Assembly: GCA_963576735.1 (NCBI GenBank)
Contig: CAUYWD010000318.1
Coordinates: 2,501-66,500 of the forward strand
DNA length: 64,000 nucleotides
From: Bedellia somnulentella
Lineage: Eukaryota; Arthropoda; Insecta; Lepidoptera; Bedelliidae
Direction: 5' to 3'
Shown here: positions 1 through 9,121 of the stretch, piece by piece
Numbering within the stretch: position 1 is the first letter of the stretch
Layout: each line of letters opens with the position of its first letter
Notes under the pieces: generated by a model
Databases searched by the model: none
The model's input: the letters and a program-made list of their open reading frames with translations, nothing else
What the model was told of the DNA's origin: nothing
Program-made: the position numbers and the translations under genes

Positions 1-565
1 CCTAACCTAACCTAACCTAACCTACCTAACCTAACCTAACCTAACCTAACCTAACCTACCTAACCTAACCTAACCTAACCTAACCTAACCTAACCTAACC
101 TAACCTAACCTAACCTAACCTAACCTAACCTAACCTAACCTAACCTAACCTAACCTAACCTAACCTAACCTAACCTAACCTAACCTAACCTAACCTAACC
201 TAACCTAACCTAACCTAACCTAACCTAACCTAACCTAACCTAACCTAACCTAACCTAACCTAACCTAACCTAACCTAACCTAACCTAACCTAACCTAACC
301 TAACCTAACCTAACCTAACCTAACCTAACCTAACCTAACCTAACCTAACCTAACCTAACCTAACCTAACCTAACCTAACCTAACCTAACCTAACCTAACC
401 TAACCTAACCTAACCTAACCTAACCTAACCTAACCTAACTACCTAACCTAACCTAACCTAACCTAACCTAACCTAACCTAACCTAACCTAACCTAACCTA
501 ACCTAACCTAACCTAACCTAACCTACCTAACCTAACCTAACCTAACCTAACCTAACCTAACCTAA

Positions 566-567
<2 letters not shown>
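1..567. repeat. Terminal (CCTAA)n telomere array
   Basis: Tandem CCTAA units, the C-rich strand of the TTAGG arthropod telomere repeat, read inward from the left chromosome end. Mostly perfect, with a few units short by one base (CCTACCTAACC near 22 and 54 and after 523, and TAACTACC near 437). It ends exactly where the T-run of the first retrotransposon begins. No gene is present. Confidence 0.97.
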
Positions 568-630
<63 letters not shown>

Positions 631-2930
631 CGTGGGAAATCCTCATGGATTCCCCGCCACATGGGGGTGCGACGGGGATATGTCAGACTTCTACTGACTA
701 AAACCCCACGGTGGCCCTTCTTGGTGCATACAGTTTGGGGGTCCTTGAAGACTTTAACCAGAGGCAATATTCCTCGGACCCCCAGCACCTAACGCCTTGT
801 GGCGTACCTCAATAGGGGGGTTTTTGGTACCCCCCTTTTTTACCATCACCAAGCAGCGGACGCTCAGGGCCACCTGAGCGTCCGCCCTTCTCGGGCAGGG
901 TTGAGTAGCGCGCAGATGACCCCACTCTGCGCGCCTCCTGCCCGTGGAGCCCCACTTTCAGCGACGCACGCCATATGGGGGCTCCGTGGTCTAAGAAGAC
1001 CCTACCAAAGGCCGCGGTGCATCAAGGGTTCCTGGCACCGCGGCGACGACGGCCCCTTCTGGTGGGGTCCGCCAACTCCCTCTCTCGTTCGGCGGCCTCC
1101 TTTGCAAGCATAACTCGTTCGCAAAAGGAGGCCGCCGCCGCCCACGCATCGGGTCTCTCCACCATAGCCGCGACCACGGCTGGCAGAGAGAGATCCGGGC
1201 CGATGACCGCCCGGAGTGCTGCCCTCTCTTCATCCCACGCTGGGCACACTTCTAGAGTGTGCTGTGCCGTCTCCTCGGGGCAATTTAGGCAGTGGTGGCA
1301 ACGAGCAGCCTGCTCCTTGCCCAGCCGCCACAGGTACTTCCCGAAGCAACCATGCCCGGAAAGGACCTGTGTAAGCCGAAAGCTCAGAGATCCGTGCTCT
1401 CGCTGCAACCACTGCGTAAAGACGGGGAGGATCGCCTCCACCGTCCTGTGCCCCGCACTCGGCTGACCCAGCCGCAGTGCCCAGGCCTCCAGGGCAGCTG
1501 ACTCGACCTCCTGTTTGTAGGCCGCAGTCTCCCGATCCGTGGGCCAGTGGCCCTGTGTCCGCCGTTCTTCACGCCAGTGGAAGGTCGACGCGAGAACTTG
1601 CGCGTCTAACTCCCACGGCTTTGAACCCGCCATTAGGCAGGCAGCCTCTCGGGATACCGTGCGGTATCCCCTTGACGCCCTGACAGCCATGAGTCGTTGC
1701 GGCGCATGAAGAAGCGCCGCGTTTGACCCTTTCAGGGCGTCAGCCCACACTGGGGAGCCGTACATAGCCATGGACCGTACGACTCCCATATAAAGCTGCC
1801 TGCACCCGTCCCTAGGGCCCCCAAGGTTCGGCAGGAGTCTGCAGAGTGCAGCTGCCGCAACCATCAACCGGGGCCCCAAACGCTCGAAGTGAGCGCGGAA
1901 CGTCCAACGGCCGTCGAGTACTAATCCAAGGTATTTTAAACTTGACTCGACGGCAATCCTCTCGCCACCCACGACGATGGCGGATTCCCCAACCGGCGGA
2001 CCGTTCCGAGGACCATGGAACCACATGGCCTCGGACTTATTCAGGGCCACTTCCAGACCCAACGACCTTATTCGGCGCACCACGTGCGCCACTCCCGCAG
2101 TCCCGCGGATGGCGGCCTCTCTGTAGGTCTTGCCTCGAGCCGTCACTAGGGTGTCGTCTGCATAGCAGGTGAGTTGGACACCCCAGAGGTTGGCGCCGCG
2201 TAAGACCCAGTCGTAGCCGATGTTCCACAGAAGCGGGCCCAAGACTGAGCCCTGTGGAACACCGCAAGACATTTCGCGGCGACCCCAACCCTCCCGAAGC
2301 GGATACGTAATGTACCGGTCCGAGAGGTACGACCCGAGAATCCTCCTGATGTAGGGAGGCACGTCATGGTACTTCAGTGCCTCCTCAATGCAAGACCAGG
2401 GCATGGTGTTAAAGGCGTTTTTGATGTCGATCGAGACCGCCAACACCACCTCGCCCTGGGAGACCGCCTCGTCCGCTATTGAGCGGACCCGCAGAACCGC
2501 ATGAACGGTGGAACGACAACGCCGGAAACCGTACTGGTGGTCCGAGAGGTTCGGACCAATTTCCTCGAGGTGATTGACGATGCGGGCCGAAACCACCCGC
2601 TCCAAGAGCTTGCCCGCCTCATCCAGCAAGACAATTGGCCGGAATGCCGAAGGCTCTATGGAGTCGGCGGGGCGCCCCTCCTTTCTCAACAAGACGAGTT
2701 TGCCCGTCTTCCACGGCTCCGGAAATACGCCTTCCTCCAGGCACGCAGAAAACAGGCCCCGAAACTTCACTTCAAGGAAGGGCTTGAGCGCCACAACCCA
2801 CGCCTGCCCCGGGATTCCATCTAGACCCGGGGCTGTCTTCTTAGCTTTAAGGCGCTCGATGGCCACCGCCAACTCTGGCTCCGTCACCTCGGGAACCAGC
2901 TGGTCGTCCACCGGACGTTGCCGTTCACAA
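568..2930 (-). mobile_element. E1: SART-type non-LTR retrotransposon, 5'-truncated
   Basis: Most distal element. The poly(A) tail is the T-run 568-630 (63 nt). The 3' UTR, 631-1021, is nearly identical to those of E5 and E10, including a perfect 13-bp hairpin around 842-875. The body stops at about 2930 inside ORF2, where the sense strand changes directly from TTAGGTT to element sequence. 5' truncation is the usual result of incomplete target-primed reverse transcription. Near identity to E5 and E10 marks it as a recent copy. Confidence 0.93.
1022..2930 (-). pseudogene. ORF2 fragment of E1 (RT to C-terminus)
   Basis: Open frame of about 636 codons ending at the TGA at 1022-1024. It holds the reverse transcriptase from just before the conserved KKTAPGLDGIPG block, the GVPQGSVLGPLLWN block, the YADD catalytic motif (2153-2164) and the C-terminal CCHC motif (CHHC..H..C). 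The endonuclease and ORF1 are missing because the copy is 5'-truncated, so no native start exists. It differs from the E5 and E10 ORF2 proteins at only a handful of residues (for example Q for R in the YKxEVESAALEAW stretch). It is inactive alone, although the frame is uninterrupted. Confidence 0.92.
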
Positions 2931-2943
2931 ACCTAACCTAACC
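2931..2943. repeat. Short telomere repeat spacer E1/E2
   Basis: About two and a half CCTAA units between the truncated end of E1 and the poly(A) tail of E2. Confidence 0.9.
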
Positions 2944-3357
2944 TTTTTTTTTTTTTTTTTTTACGTGGGGAAATCCTCATGGATTCCCCGCCGCATGGGG
3001 GTGCGACGGGGATATGTCAGACTTCTACTGACTAAAACCCCACGGTGGTCCTTCCAGGTGCAAATTTGTGGAGCCTACGAGTCGTCTGGCCTTAGGCAAT
3101 TCATCGCCGCGGGCTCCACACACCTAACGCCGCTGGGCGTTCCTTCTAAGGGGGGGAGGACAGAACCCCCCTGTTTTCACCTCTTATAGTAACAGACACT
3201 CGGAACCACTCAAGCGTCCGTCCTTCTCGGGCAGGGTTTGGTAGCGCGCAGATAGCCCCACTCTGCGCGCCTCCTGCCCGTGGAGCCCCGCTTTCAGCGT
3301 CGCACGCCATATGGGGGCTCCGTGGTCTTTGAAGACCCTAACCGAGGCCGCGATGCA

Positions 3358-6300
3358 TCAGGGGTTCCTGGCACCGCGGCGACGACGGCCCCTTCCAGTG
3401 GGGTCCGCCAGCTCTCTCTCCCTTTCGGCGGCCTCCTTTGCAAGCATGACGTGTTCGCAAAAGGAGGCCACCGCCGCCCACGATTCGGGGCTTCCCACCA
3501 TGGCCGCAACTACGGCCGTCAGGGATAGATCCGGGCCAATGCTTGCCCGGAGTGCTGCCCTCTCCCCAGCCCAAGCTGGGCACTCTTCGAGAGTGTGTTT
3601 CGCCGAATCTTCGGGGCAATTCAGACAGTGGTGGCAACGAGCAGCCTGCTCTTTACCCAGCCGCCACAGGTACTTACCGAAGCAGCCATGCCCGGAAAGG
3701 ACCTGTGTCAGCCGGAAGCTCAGAGATCCATGCTCTCGCTGCAACCACTGCGTGAGGACGGGGAGAATGGCCTCCACCGTCTTGTGCCCCGCGCTCGGCT
3801 GTCCCAGCCTGAGCGCCCATGCCTCGAGGGCAGCAGCCTCGACCTCCTGCTTGTAGGCCGCAGTCTCCCGTTGCGTGGGCCAGTGGCCCTGCGTCCGCCG
3901 ATCTTCGCGCCAGTGGAAAGTGGACGCGAGGACTTTCGCGTCCAAATCCCATGGCATGGAACCCGCCAATAGGCAGGCAGCCTCTCGGGATACCGTACGG
4001 TATCCCCTTGACGCCCTGATGGACATAAGGCGCTGCGGCGCATGAAGAAGCGCCGCATTAGCCCCGTTCAGGGCGTCCGCCCAAACTGGGGAGCCGTACA
4101 TTGCCATTGATCGTACGACCCCCATATAGAGCTGCCTGCTTGCGTTCCTGGGGCCCCCAAGGTTCGGCATGAGCCTGCTGAGGGCAGCAGCCGCAACCAT
4201 TAACCGGGGCCCCAAACGCTCGAAGTGAGCGCGGAACGTCCAACGGCCGTCGAGCACTAATCCCAGGTATTTCAAAGTGGACTCGACGGCAATCCTCACG
4301 CCACCCACGACGATGGCGGATTCTCCCACTGGCGGACGATTCCGAGGCCCATGAAACCACATGGCCTCGGACTTATTCAGGGCCACTTCAAGGCCCAGAA
4401 GCCTTATACGGCGCACAACGTGCGCCACTCCCGCTGTTGCGCGGATGGCGGCCTCCCTGTATGTTTTCCCTCGAGCCGTCACTAGGGTGTCGTCTGCATA
4501 GCAGGTGAGTTGGACACCCCAGAGGTTAGCGCCGCGCAGGACCCAATCGTAGCCGATGTTCCACAGGAGCGGGCCCAAGACTGAGCCCTGTGGAACACCG
4601 CATGACATAGCGCGGCTTTCCCACCCCTCCCGAACCGGGTAAGTGATAGAACGGTCCGAGAGGTACGACTCGAGGACCCTCAATATGTATGGAGGCACTA
4701 CGTGATACTTGAGTGCCTCTTTAATACAGGGCCAGGGCATGGTGTTGAAAGCGTTGGCGATGTCGAGTGACACCGCCAAAACAACTTCGCCCTGTGCGAC
4801 CGCCTCATCCGCTATTGCGCGAACGCGCAACACTGCGTGTACCGTAGAGCGGCATCGGCGGAATCCAAACTGCTGGTCCGATATGTTTGGACCTACTTCG
4901 TCGAGGTGCTCGACGATTCGGGCAGAGATCACCCTCTCGAAAAGTTTGCCCGCCTCGTCGAGTAGCACGATAGGCCGAAAGGACGATGGTTCGACAGAGT
5001 CAGCGGGGCGCCCTTCCTTTCGTAGGAGGACGAGTTTGCCCACCTTCCAAGGCTCTGGGAATACCCCTTGTGCCAGGCACAGGGAAAGCAGGCCCCGAAA
5101 CTTCTCCTCCAGGAAGGGTTCCAGTGCGACCACCCAGGCTCGCCCCGGGATGCCGTCTAGTCCCGGGGCTGTCTTCTTCGCCTTGAGTCGCTTTATTGCC
5201 ACCGCCAACTCCGGTTCAGTCACTTCTGGGACCAGCAGTTCCTCCTCCTCATGCTGCCGCTCTGCAGCCATCACTGGGGGCATATGAGCTGCCCTTGCCG
5301 GAAACAAGGCCGAGACCACATTTTCCACTACGTACGGCTGGAGACTCGTTGTCAGAGGGGGCGCCCAAGGGCGAAGCTGTTGCCGCACAACCTTGTACGG
5401 CCTGCCCCATGGGTCGTTGTTTAGAGTCTCCAGCGATTCCACCTTGGAGGCGAGTTTGGCCCTGAGAACAGCGATCTTCAGGGCTTTTTTCGCCTCACGG
5501 TACGCATCAACAATTTCTTGTTCCTCGGCCTCGGTCCGGCGTCTTCTCCTTCTGTAGCGTTGGCATCGGCGGCCCGCCGCCAGGCTCGCTCGACGAAGCT
5601 GAGCAACATCGGCGGACCACCAGTGAACTTGTCTCCTTGGAGCCATTGGTCCCGCCCGGGGCATGGACGCGTCGCATATCTCTGTGAGGGCCCCACTAAA
5701 CCAGGCCACCTCAGCCAAGATGTCATTGGCAAAGTCAGGCGGGGCAGACCAGGACTGGACAATGGCTGCTTCAGCCATTAGTTCCTTATCCAGCCTGCTG
5801 AGGGCCCATCTCGGGCCCCCGTTTGCCGATGAGCCGCCCGATGAGGTGGCTTCCCGAGACGTAGAGACATCGAACCGAATGTAACGGTGGTCTGAGTATG
5901 TCTCCACGTCCGTGATGACCCTCCAGCCCTTGACTTGGGCCCAGAGACCGGGAGTAGCGAAAGTCAGATCGACGATCGAACTCCCGTTATGCCTAACACA
6001 TGTGGGTGTCGAACCCGTATTAGCGACAGCCATTCCAGTGGCCGTCGCCCATTCAACAACGGCGTGTCCGAAAGGTTCCGTTGCCGGGGATCCCCAAACC
6101 ACTGACTTAGCGTTAAAGTCCCCGGCAATCAAAACCTGCCGAGGACGACGCTGAAGGACTACTGCTTCTAGATCTTGCAGAAACACCTCGAAGTCGGAAA
6201 GTGGGTCGTTAGCGGAGAAGTAGATTGAAACTACAACAATTTCTCCAATACGAGCCACCACAAACCTCCGACCCCGGGTCACTTCTTCCAGCAGCAGTCC

Positions 6301-6486
6301 TGATGATCTGCTTACCGTTATTGCAGCGACGCCGTAAAGATCCGACACCCAATTTACCCCATCGGGGACAAAATATGGCTCCGAGACCACTCCTATGTTT
6401 ATTAACCACTCCGCCATGCTTTGAAAGAACAGGTCTTGGGCAGTGGCGCAGTGGTTAAGGTTCACCTGTAGGAACCGCATAGCCAT
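3358..6486 (-). CDS. ORF2 of E2: endonuclease / reverse transcriptase
   Basis: 1042 codons from the ATG at 6486. A GTG lies in frame one codon upstream, but it overlaps the ORF1 stop, and the ATG has the same 2-nt spacing as in all other copies. Residues 1-230 are an APE-like endonuclease: the QVNLNH block near the start, SEPY, GDFNAKSVVWGS and the catalytic SDH at 198-200. A linker leads into the reverse transcriptase, with KKTAPGLDGIPG, LDIANAFNTMPW, GVPQGSVLGPLLWN and YADD at 663-666. A CCHC motif lies near residues 951-969, followed by an arginine-rich tail. In R1-clade elements this protein nicks the target and primes reverse transcription there; the TTAGG target is inferred from the insertion sites. 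The frame is fully open. Confidence 0.96.
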   Translation of the reverse strand: MAMRFLQVNLNHCATAQDLFFQSMAEWLINIGVVSEPYFVPDGVNWVSDLYGVAAITVSRSSGLLLEEVTRGRRFVVARIGEIVVVSIYFSANDPLSDFEVFLQDLEAVVLQRRPRQVLIAGDFNAKSVVWGSPATEPFGHAVVEWATATGMAVANTGSTPTCVRHNGSSIVDLTFATPGLWAQVKGWRVITDVETYSDHRYIRFDVSTSREATSSGGSSANGGPRWALSRLDKELMAEAAIVQSWSAPPDFANDILAEVAWFSGALTEICDASMPRAGPMAPRRQVHWWSADVAQLRRASLAAGRRCQRYRRRRRRTEAEEQEIVDAYREAKKALKIAVLRAKLASKVESLETLNNDPWGRPYKVVRQQLRPWAPPLTTSLQPYVVENVVSALFPARAAHMPPVMAAERQHEEEELLVPEVTEPELAVAIKRLKAKKTAPGLDGIPGRAWVVALEPFLEEKFRGLLSLCLAQGVFPEPWKVGKLVLLRKEGRPADSVEPSSFRPIVLLDEAGKLFERVISARIVEHLDEVGPNISDQQFGFRRCRSTVHAVLRVRAIADEAVAQGEVVLAVSLDIANAFNTMPWPCIKEALKYHVVPPYILRVLESYLSDRSITYPVREGWESRAMSCGVPQGSVLGPLLWNIGYDWVLRGANLWGVQLTCYADDTLVTARGKTYREAAIRATAGVAHVVRRIRLLGLEVALNKSEAMWFHGPRNRPPVGESAIVVGGVRIAVESTLKYLGLVLDGRWTFRAHFERLGPRLMVAAAALSRLMPNLGGPRNASRQLYMGVVRSMAMYGSPVWADALNGANAALLHAPQRLMSIRASRGYRTVSREAACLLAGSMPWDLDAKVLASTFHWREDRRTQGHWPTQRETAAYKQEVEAAALEAWALRLGQPSAGHKTVEAILPVLTQWLQREHGSLSFRLTQVLSGHGCFGKYLWRLGKEQAARCHHCLNCPEDSAKHTLEECPAWAGERAALRASIGPDLSLTAVVAAMVGSPESWAAVASFCEHVMLAKEAAERERELADPTGRGRRRRGARNP

Positions 6487-6491
6487 CACTA
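6484..6491 (-). promoter_or_regulatory. ORF1/ORF2 stop-start junction, TAGTGATG
   Basis: The ORF1 stop TAG is followed in the ORF1 frame by a second stop, TGA, whose last A is the first base of the ORF2 ATG. Bombyx SART1 is known to translate ORF2 by coupling at a UAAUG stop-start. The same mechanism is inferred here. Confidence 0.8.
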
Positions 6492-8621
6492 ATTTATGAC
6501 CATGGGTTCCGCCTCAGGTCTAATATCGCCACCATTGCTTGGTAAGCGATTAGACTTTTCAGGGCTATGGTGCCCTATTCCTGCCCTTGTCGTGCCTCCT
6601 CTTTTCTTTTTATTCGAAGAGCAGGCTTTTGCACCAACAGTATGATTTGCTGGCTTACTGGCGGCTTTGCAGACGGGGCAGCTAGGTTTAGCCCCACAAT
6701 CCCTAGCAATGTGGTCTGGTTGACCGCAACGGTAGCAAAAGTTGCTACGGTCTACCTCCGACTTGCACTGCGCACGAACATGGCCAGGTTCGAGGCATTT
6801 ATAGCAGCGTAGCTCTTTTTTGGAAAGAAGCTGCACCCTGGCCGCTCCATAACCAATTTGTACCACCTTCAACTGCAACAGTTTTTTAGCAATAACGGTT
6901 GGACACCTAATGTGAACAGAACACATTCCGCGTTGTCCTTCCTTTATTTGCCCCACCTTTAGATCTGATGTGGAGCAATCACCAGCAGCTGCAATGACTA
7001 CTCTGACTTCTTCTGCAGAGACTGAATCGTCTAGGCCAACAAGGCGTAAGTCTTCCAATTTTGATGGCCTAGAAATTTTTACCACATTGGCATCAAAAAC
7101 TTCTCTTAATTTGGCCGCAAGAACGTCGGCCTTCTGAGAGGAGCTCTCACCACCCACCTCGAGTTTTCGAGCCCCAGTTAATGCTGTCCGCATACGCAAG
7201 GGCCCCATCCCTAAACCTGGCAGGTCTAACTTTTGCCTTGCTTCAGTCATAATTTGCTTGTAAGTAAGACCTGACTCACAAGCTTGCTCTTGTAACGTAA
7301 CTATGACTGCTGAGGTACGAGGGACTCGTAGCTTCTTTGATGCCGCCTTATTTTTGGTTGTCTGACCGTCTTTCGCCGGAACATCCTTTGTAGACCGCTT
7401 CTTGCCCCGCCGGACCACAGTCGCCCAGGACGCTTCTGCATTCCCTGAAGAAGGACCGGGAATGGGTTCCAAATCCGCAGCTCGGGGACCCAAAGCTTGG
7501 GCTTGTTGTTGGGGTCTTACTTCTGGTGGGGATGTTTTGGCTGTTTTTTTACCCTTGCCCTTACCCTTCACCGTCGTTTTTTGTTGGGTACCTTTGCCCA
7601 CAGATGCACTCTTTGTTTGTGGTGCAGTATTTGCTACCACCTTTGGAGTAACTCTGTCTGCAGCCAATGGTGGCCGAATCCGTTTTTCCGGAAGAAGACG
7701 ACCTTCCAGTGCCTCCAGTCTGGCGTTAACCATGGTTCCTACTTGAACCATGATTGCACGAGCTAAGTTTTCATCTGGCGAGGATGTTTTCTCCGAGGAT
7801 GAGCTAATGCCGCTAATTTTTACCCTCATTTCCGCCAGTTCCATCCGAAGAGCATCCATTTGGCTAGCTAAGCTAGCGTTATCGGCTTTTATCCTTTGAT
7901 TTTCCTCCTTTTGCCGGGAGAGCTCTTCCTGCAACTTTATAACTTCATCAGAAGATGAACACTCCTTGAGAAGTTCATTATGATGCAGAATTTTTTCCGC
8001 CGCATTCTTAAGGTCCCTTACAAAAGTACCTTTTAAATTTCCCGATCTCTTGGCTACTTCCAATATTTTCGAGACCCCCTCTTCGACAGTCTGAGCTAAT
8101 TCTGCAGCCGAATTTTTCGCACTTAGGGCTGTTGAGGCCTGCGTTTTATCTTTCCGAGCTGCATTACGGTTGGCTCGCTGGCTTATATCCTCCTTTTCCG
8201 TTACTATCTGCTCTTGCCGTAAGAACTGATTTCGCGCTGCTTTTGCATCAGCCCTTGCCTTGCCAACGCCTATGTATTCGCCTGTGGAAGGAGGTCTTCC
8301 ACGGCCTTTTTTTGGTGGTACTGTGCTACCAGCAAAGGAAGTTTCACTGCCATCGGAGTCTGAGACACTCAGTCCGCTCCCAGCTCGCCGCTTTCTTAGG
8401 AGATCAAAGAAGCTATTCGAGCTACCTGCAGTCTTCATTGATGAGTCGCTCATCCCCTCATCACTAAAATCAGAATCCGTTAATCGTTTGCCTTGGTCGT
8501 TGGTTTGGAAGTTTTTGCCCCCCCCAGAATACGCGGGGGCGCCTTCCGCAGAAGCGGAAGGGTGGGATTCCCCCTTTCGGGGACCCACCTGGGTAATACT
8601 CTTCAAAATTTCCTTGTTCAT
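6489..8621 (-). CDS. ORF1 of E2: CCHC nucleic-acid-binding protein
   Basis: 710 codons from an ATG. In order: glycine-rich N-terminus of alpha type (residues 1-40); serine/aspartate-rich segment; AT-hook-like KKGRGRPP around 104-111, followed by the invariant GKAR; heptad-rich predicted coiled coil about 222-272; a block (about 288-312) conserved in every ORF1 of the window; a basic low-complexity linker with KGKGKGKK; a WATVVRR motif; and three zinc knuckles at about 606-619, 629-642 and 648-667. In SART elements ORF1 binds the RNA and carries it to telomeres. The AT-hook role is inferred. ORF2 starts 2 nt after the stop. Confidence 0.94.
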   Translation of the reverse strand: MNKEILKSITQVGPRKGESHPSASAEGAPAYSGGGKNFQTNDQGKRLTDSDFSDEGMSDSSMKTAGSSNSFFDLLRKRRAGSGLSVSDSDGSETSFAGSTVPPKKGRGRPPSTGEYIGVGKARADAKAARNQFLRQEQIVTEKEDISQRANRNAARKDKTQASTALSAKNSAAELAQTVEEGVSKILEVAKRSGNLKGTFVRDLKNAAEKILHHNELLKECSSSDEVIKLQEELSRQKEENQRIKADNASLASQMDALRMELAEMRVKISGISSSSEKTSSPDENLARAIMVQVGTMVNARLEALEGRLLPEKRIRPPLAADRVTPKVVANTAPQTKSASVGKGTQQKTTVKGKGKGKKTAKTSPPEVRPQQQAQALGPRAADLEPIPGPSSGNAEASWATVVRRGKKRSTKDVPAKDGQTTKNKAASKKLRVPRTSAVIVTLQEQACESGLTYKQIMTEARQKLDLPGLGMGPLRMRTALTGARKLEVGGESSSQKADVLAAKLREVFDANVVKISRPSKLEDLRLVGLDDSVSAEEVRVVIAAAGDCSTSDLKVGQIKEGQRGMCSVHIRCPTVIAKKLLQLKVVQIGYGAARVQLLSKKELRCYKCLEPGHVRAQCKSEVDRSNFCYRCGQPDHIARDCGAKPSCPVCKAASKPANHTVGAKACSSNKKKRGGTTRAGIGHHSPEKSNRLPSNGGDIRPEAEPMVIN

Positions 8622-8745
8622 ATTAGTTTTTTGGTAGGCTTTACCCTCGGCCTACCATCGAGCTTAACCCCCCCATCCCCTGCGCTTGGCACTGGACCCC
8701 CTCCAGACATTCATCCTCTCGGCACGCTGACCTTAGGATTAGGGT

Positions 8746-8896
8746 AATTTTTTATAGAGGTTTTCTTCCTCGCAGCCCAGACCTCAGTGGCCTGAGCCCC
8801 CGTTCCCACCGAAGTGGGCTTACGGGTTGGCCGGCAGTATCATGAAGACACTGCCGCCCCTCCATCACCAGCCGCCCAATGTGGACAGTCGCTGGG
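8746..8896 (-). other. 5' UTR hairpin module of E2
   Basis: Lies between the ribozyme and ORF1. On the sense strand it has a CGGCAGT/ACTGCCG hairpin, a CCCAC-UUCG-GUGGG hairpin (8805-8818) with a cUUCGg tetraloop, a CAGGCC/GGTCTG hairpin with one wobble pair, a GAGG/CCTC hairpin and a TATAAAAAA run. The same module occurs as tandem copies in the 3' UTR of E14. Its function is unknown; an internal promoter, an RNA-protein binding site or a translation element are all possible. Confidence 0.75.
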
Positions 8897-8971
8897 ACCG
8901 AACGCAAGACAGAACCTGGCCGACCGATACGACACAAACGCCAGGTTCTAACTTAACAACGACGCCTACTC

Positions 8972-9051
8972 GGTACATTGGCTTCACCCCGGGCTGGATT
9001 GCCCGAGGCTACTGAGCCCCCACGCCACGACAAGGCTGTACCATGTGGGGG
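8972..9051 (-). ncRNA. HDV-like self-cleaving ribozyme, 5' end of E2
   Basis: Sense-strand fold: P1 CCCCCAC with GTGGGGG (7 bp); P2 GGTAC with GTACC; P3 GCC with GGC around the 7-nt loop TTGTCGT; P4 CCTCGGGC with GCCCGGGG; and J4/2 CCAAT, matching the C-N-A-A-U strand that carries the catalytic cytosine in HDV ribozymes. This is a nested double pseudoknot of 80 nt. Cleavage before P1 would leave exactly the observed 5' end. P1.1 is weak (one G-C at best). HDV-like ribozymes are reported from SART elements. Confidence 0.85.
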
Positions 9052-9121
9052 AAACCTAACCTAACCTAACCTAACCTAACCTAACCTAACCTAACCTAAC
9101 CTAACCTAACCTAACCTAACC
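9052..9121. repeat. Telomere repeat spacer E2/E3
   Basis: About 14 CCTAA units, perfect apart from the extra A at the E2 boundary. Confidence 0.95.

Larger units (their letters stand above)
2944..9051 (-). mobile_element. E2: full-length SART-type retrotransposon (alpha type)
   Basis: About 6.1 kb. T-run 2944-2962 (19 nt A-tail); 3' UTR 2963-3357; ORF2 3358-6486; ORF1 6489-8621; 5' UTR 8622-9051 starting with an HDV-like ribozyme. Both ORFs are intact. The 5' junction reads TTAGGTTT then CCCCCAC on the sense strand, so the 5' end equals the predicted ribozyme cut site. ORF1 carries the alpha N-terminus (ITQVGPRKGESHPSA). The 3' UTR holds several inverted repeats; the 5' UTR holds the hairpin module described separately. 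Confidence 0.95.

Noticed and set aside
1..567. CRISPR-like or satellite array
   Set aside because: The 5-bp unit without spacers is the TTAGG telomere repeat.
552..788. Open frames with long poly-lysine runs at T-runs (also 36910-37143 and 11509-11697)
   Set aside because: They are translations of poly(A) tails read with the 3' UTR; there is no conserved protein and no start context.
6484..6491. Starting ORF2 of E2, E6 and E9 at the in-frame GTG, or E11 at TTG
   Set aside because: These codons overlap the ORF1 stop, are not conserved between copies and are not normal eukaryotic starts; the ATG keeps a constant 2-nt spacing.
8745..8760. TATAAAAAA in the 5' UTR as a TATA box
   Set aside because: It lies about 300 nt inside the element and upstream of ORF1 only; a start there would lose the ribozyme. 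Kept only as a possibility for the hairpin module.
2944..9051. TRAS rather than SART assignment
   Set aside because: The sense strand is the TTAGG strand, ORF1 has three knuckles with a stop-start junction, and ORF lengths match SART1; TRAS elements insert in the opposite orientation. A tree would be needed for proof.
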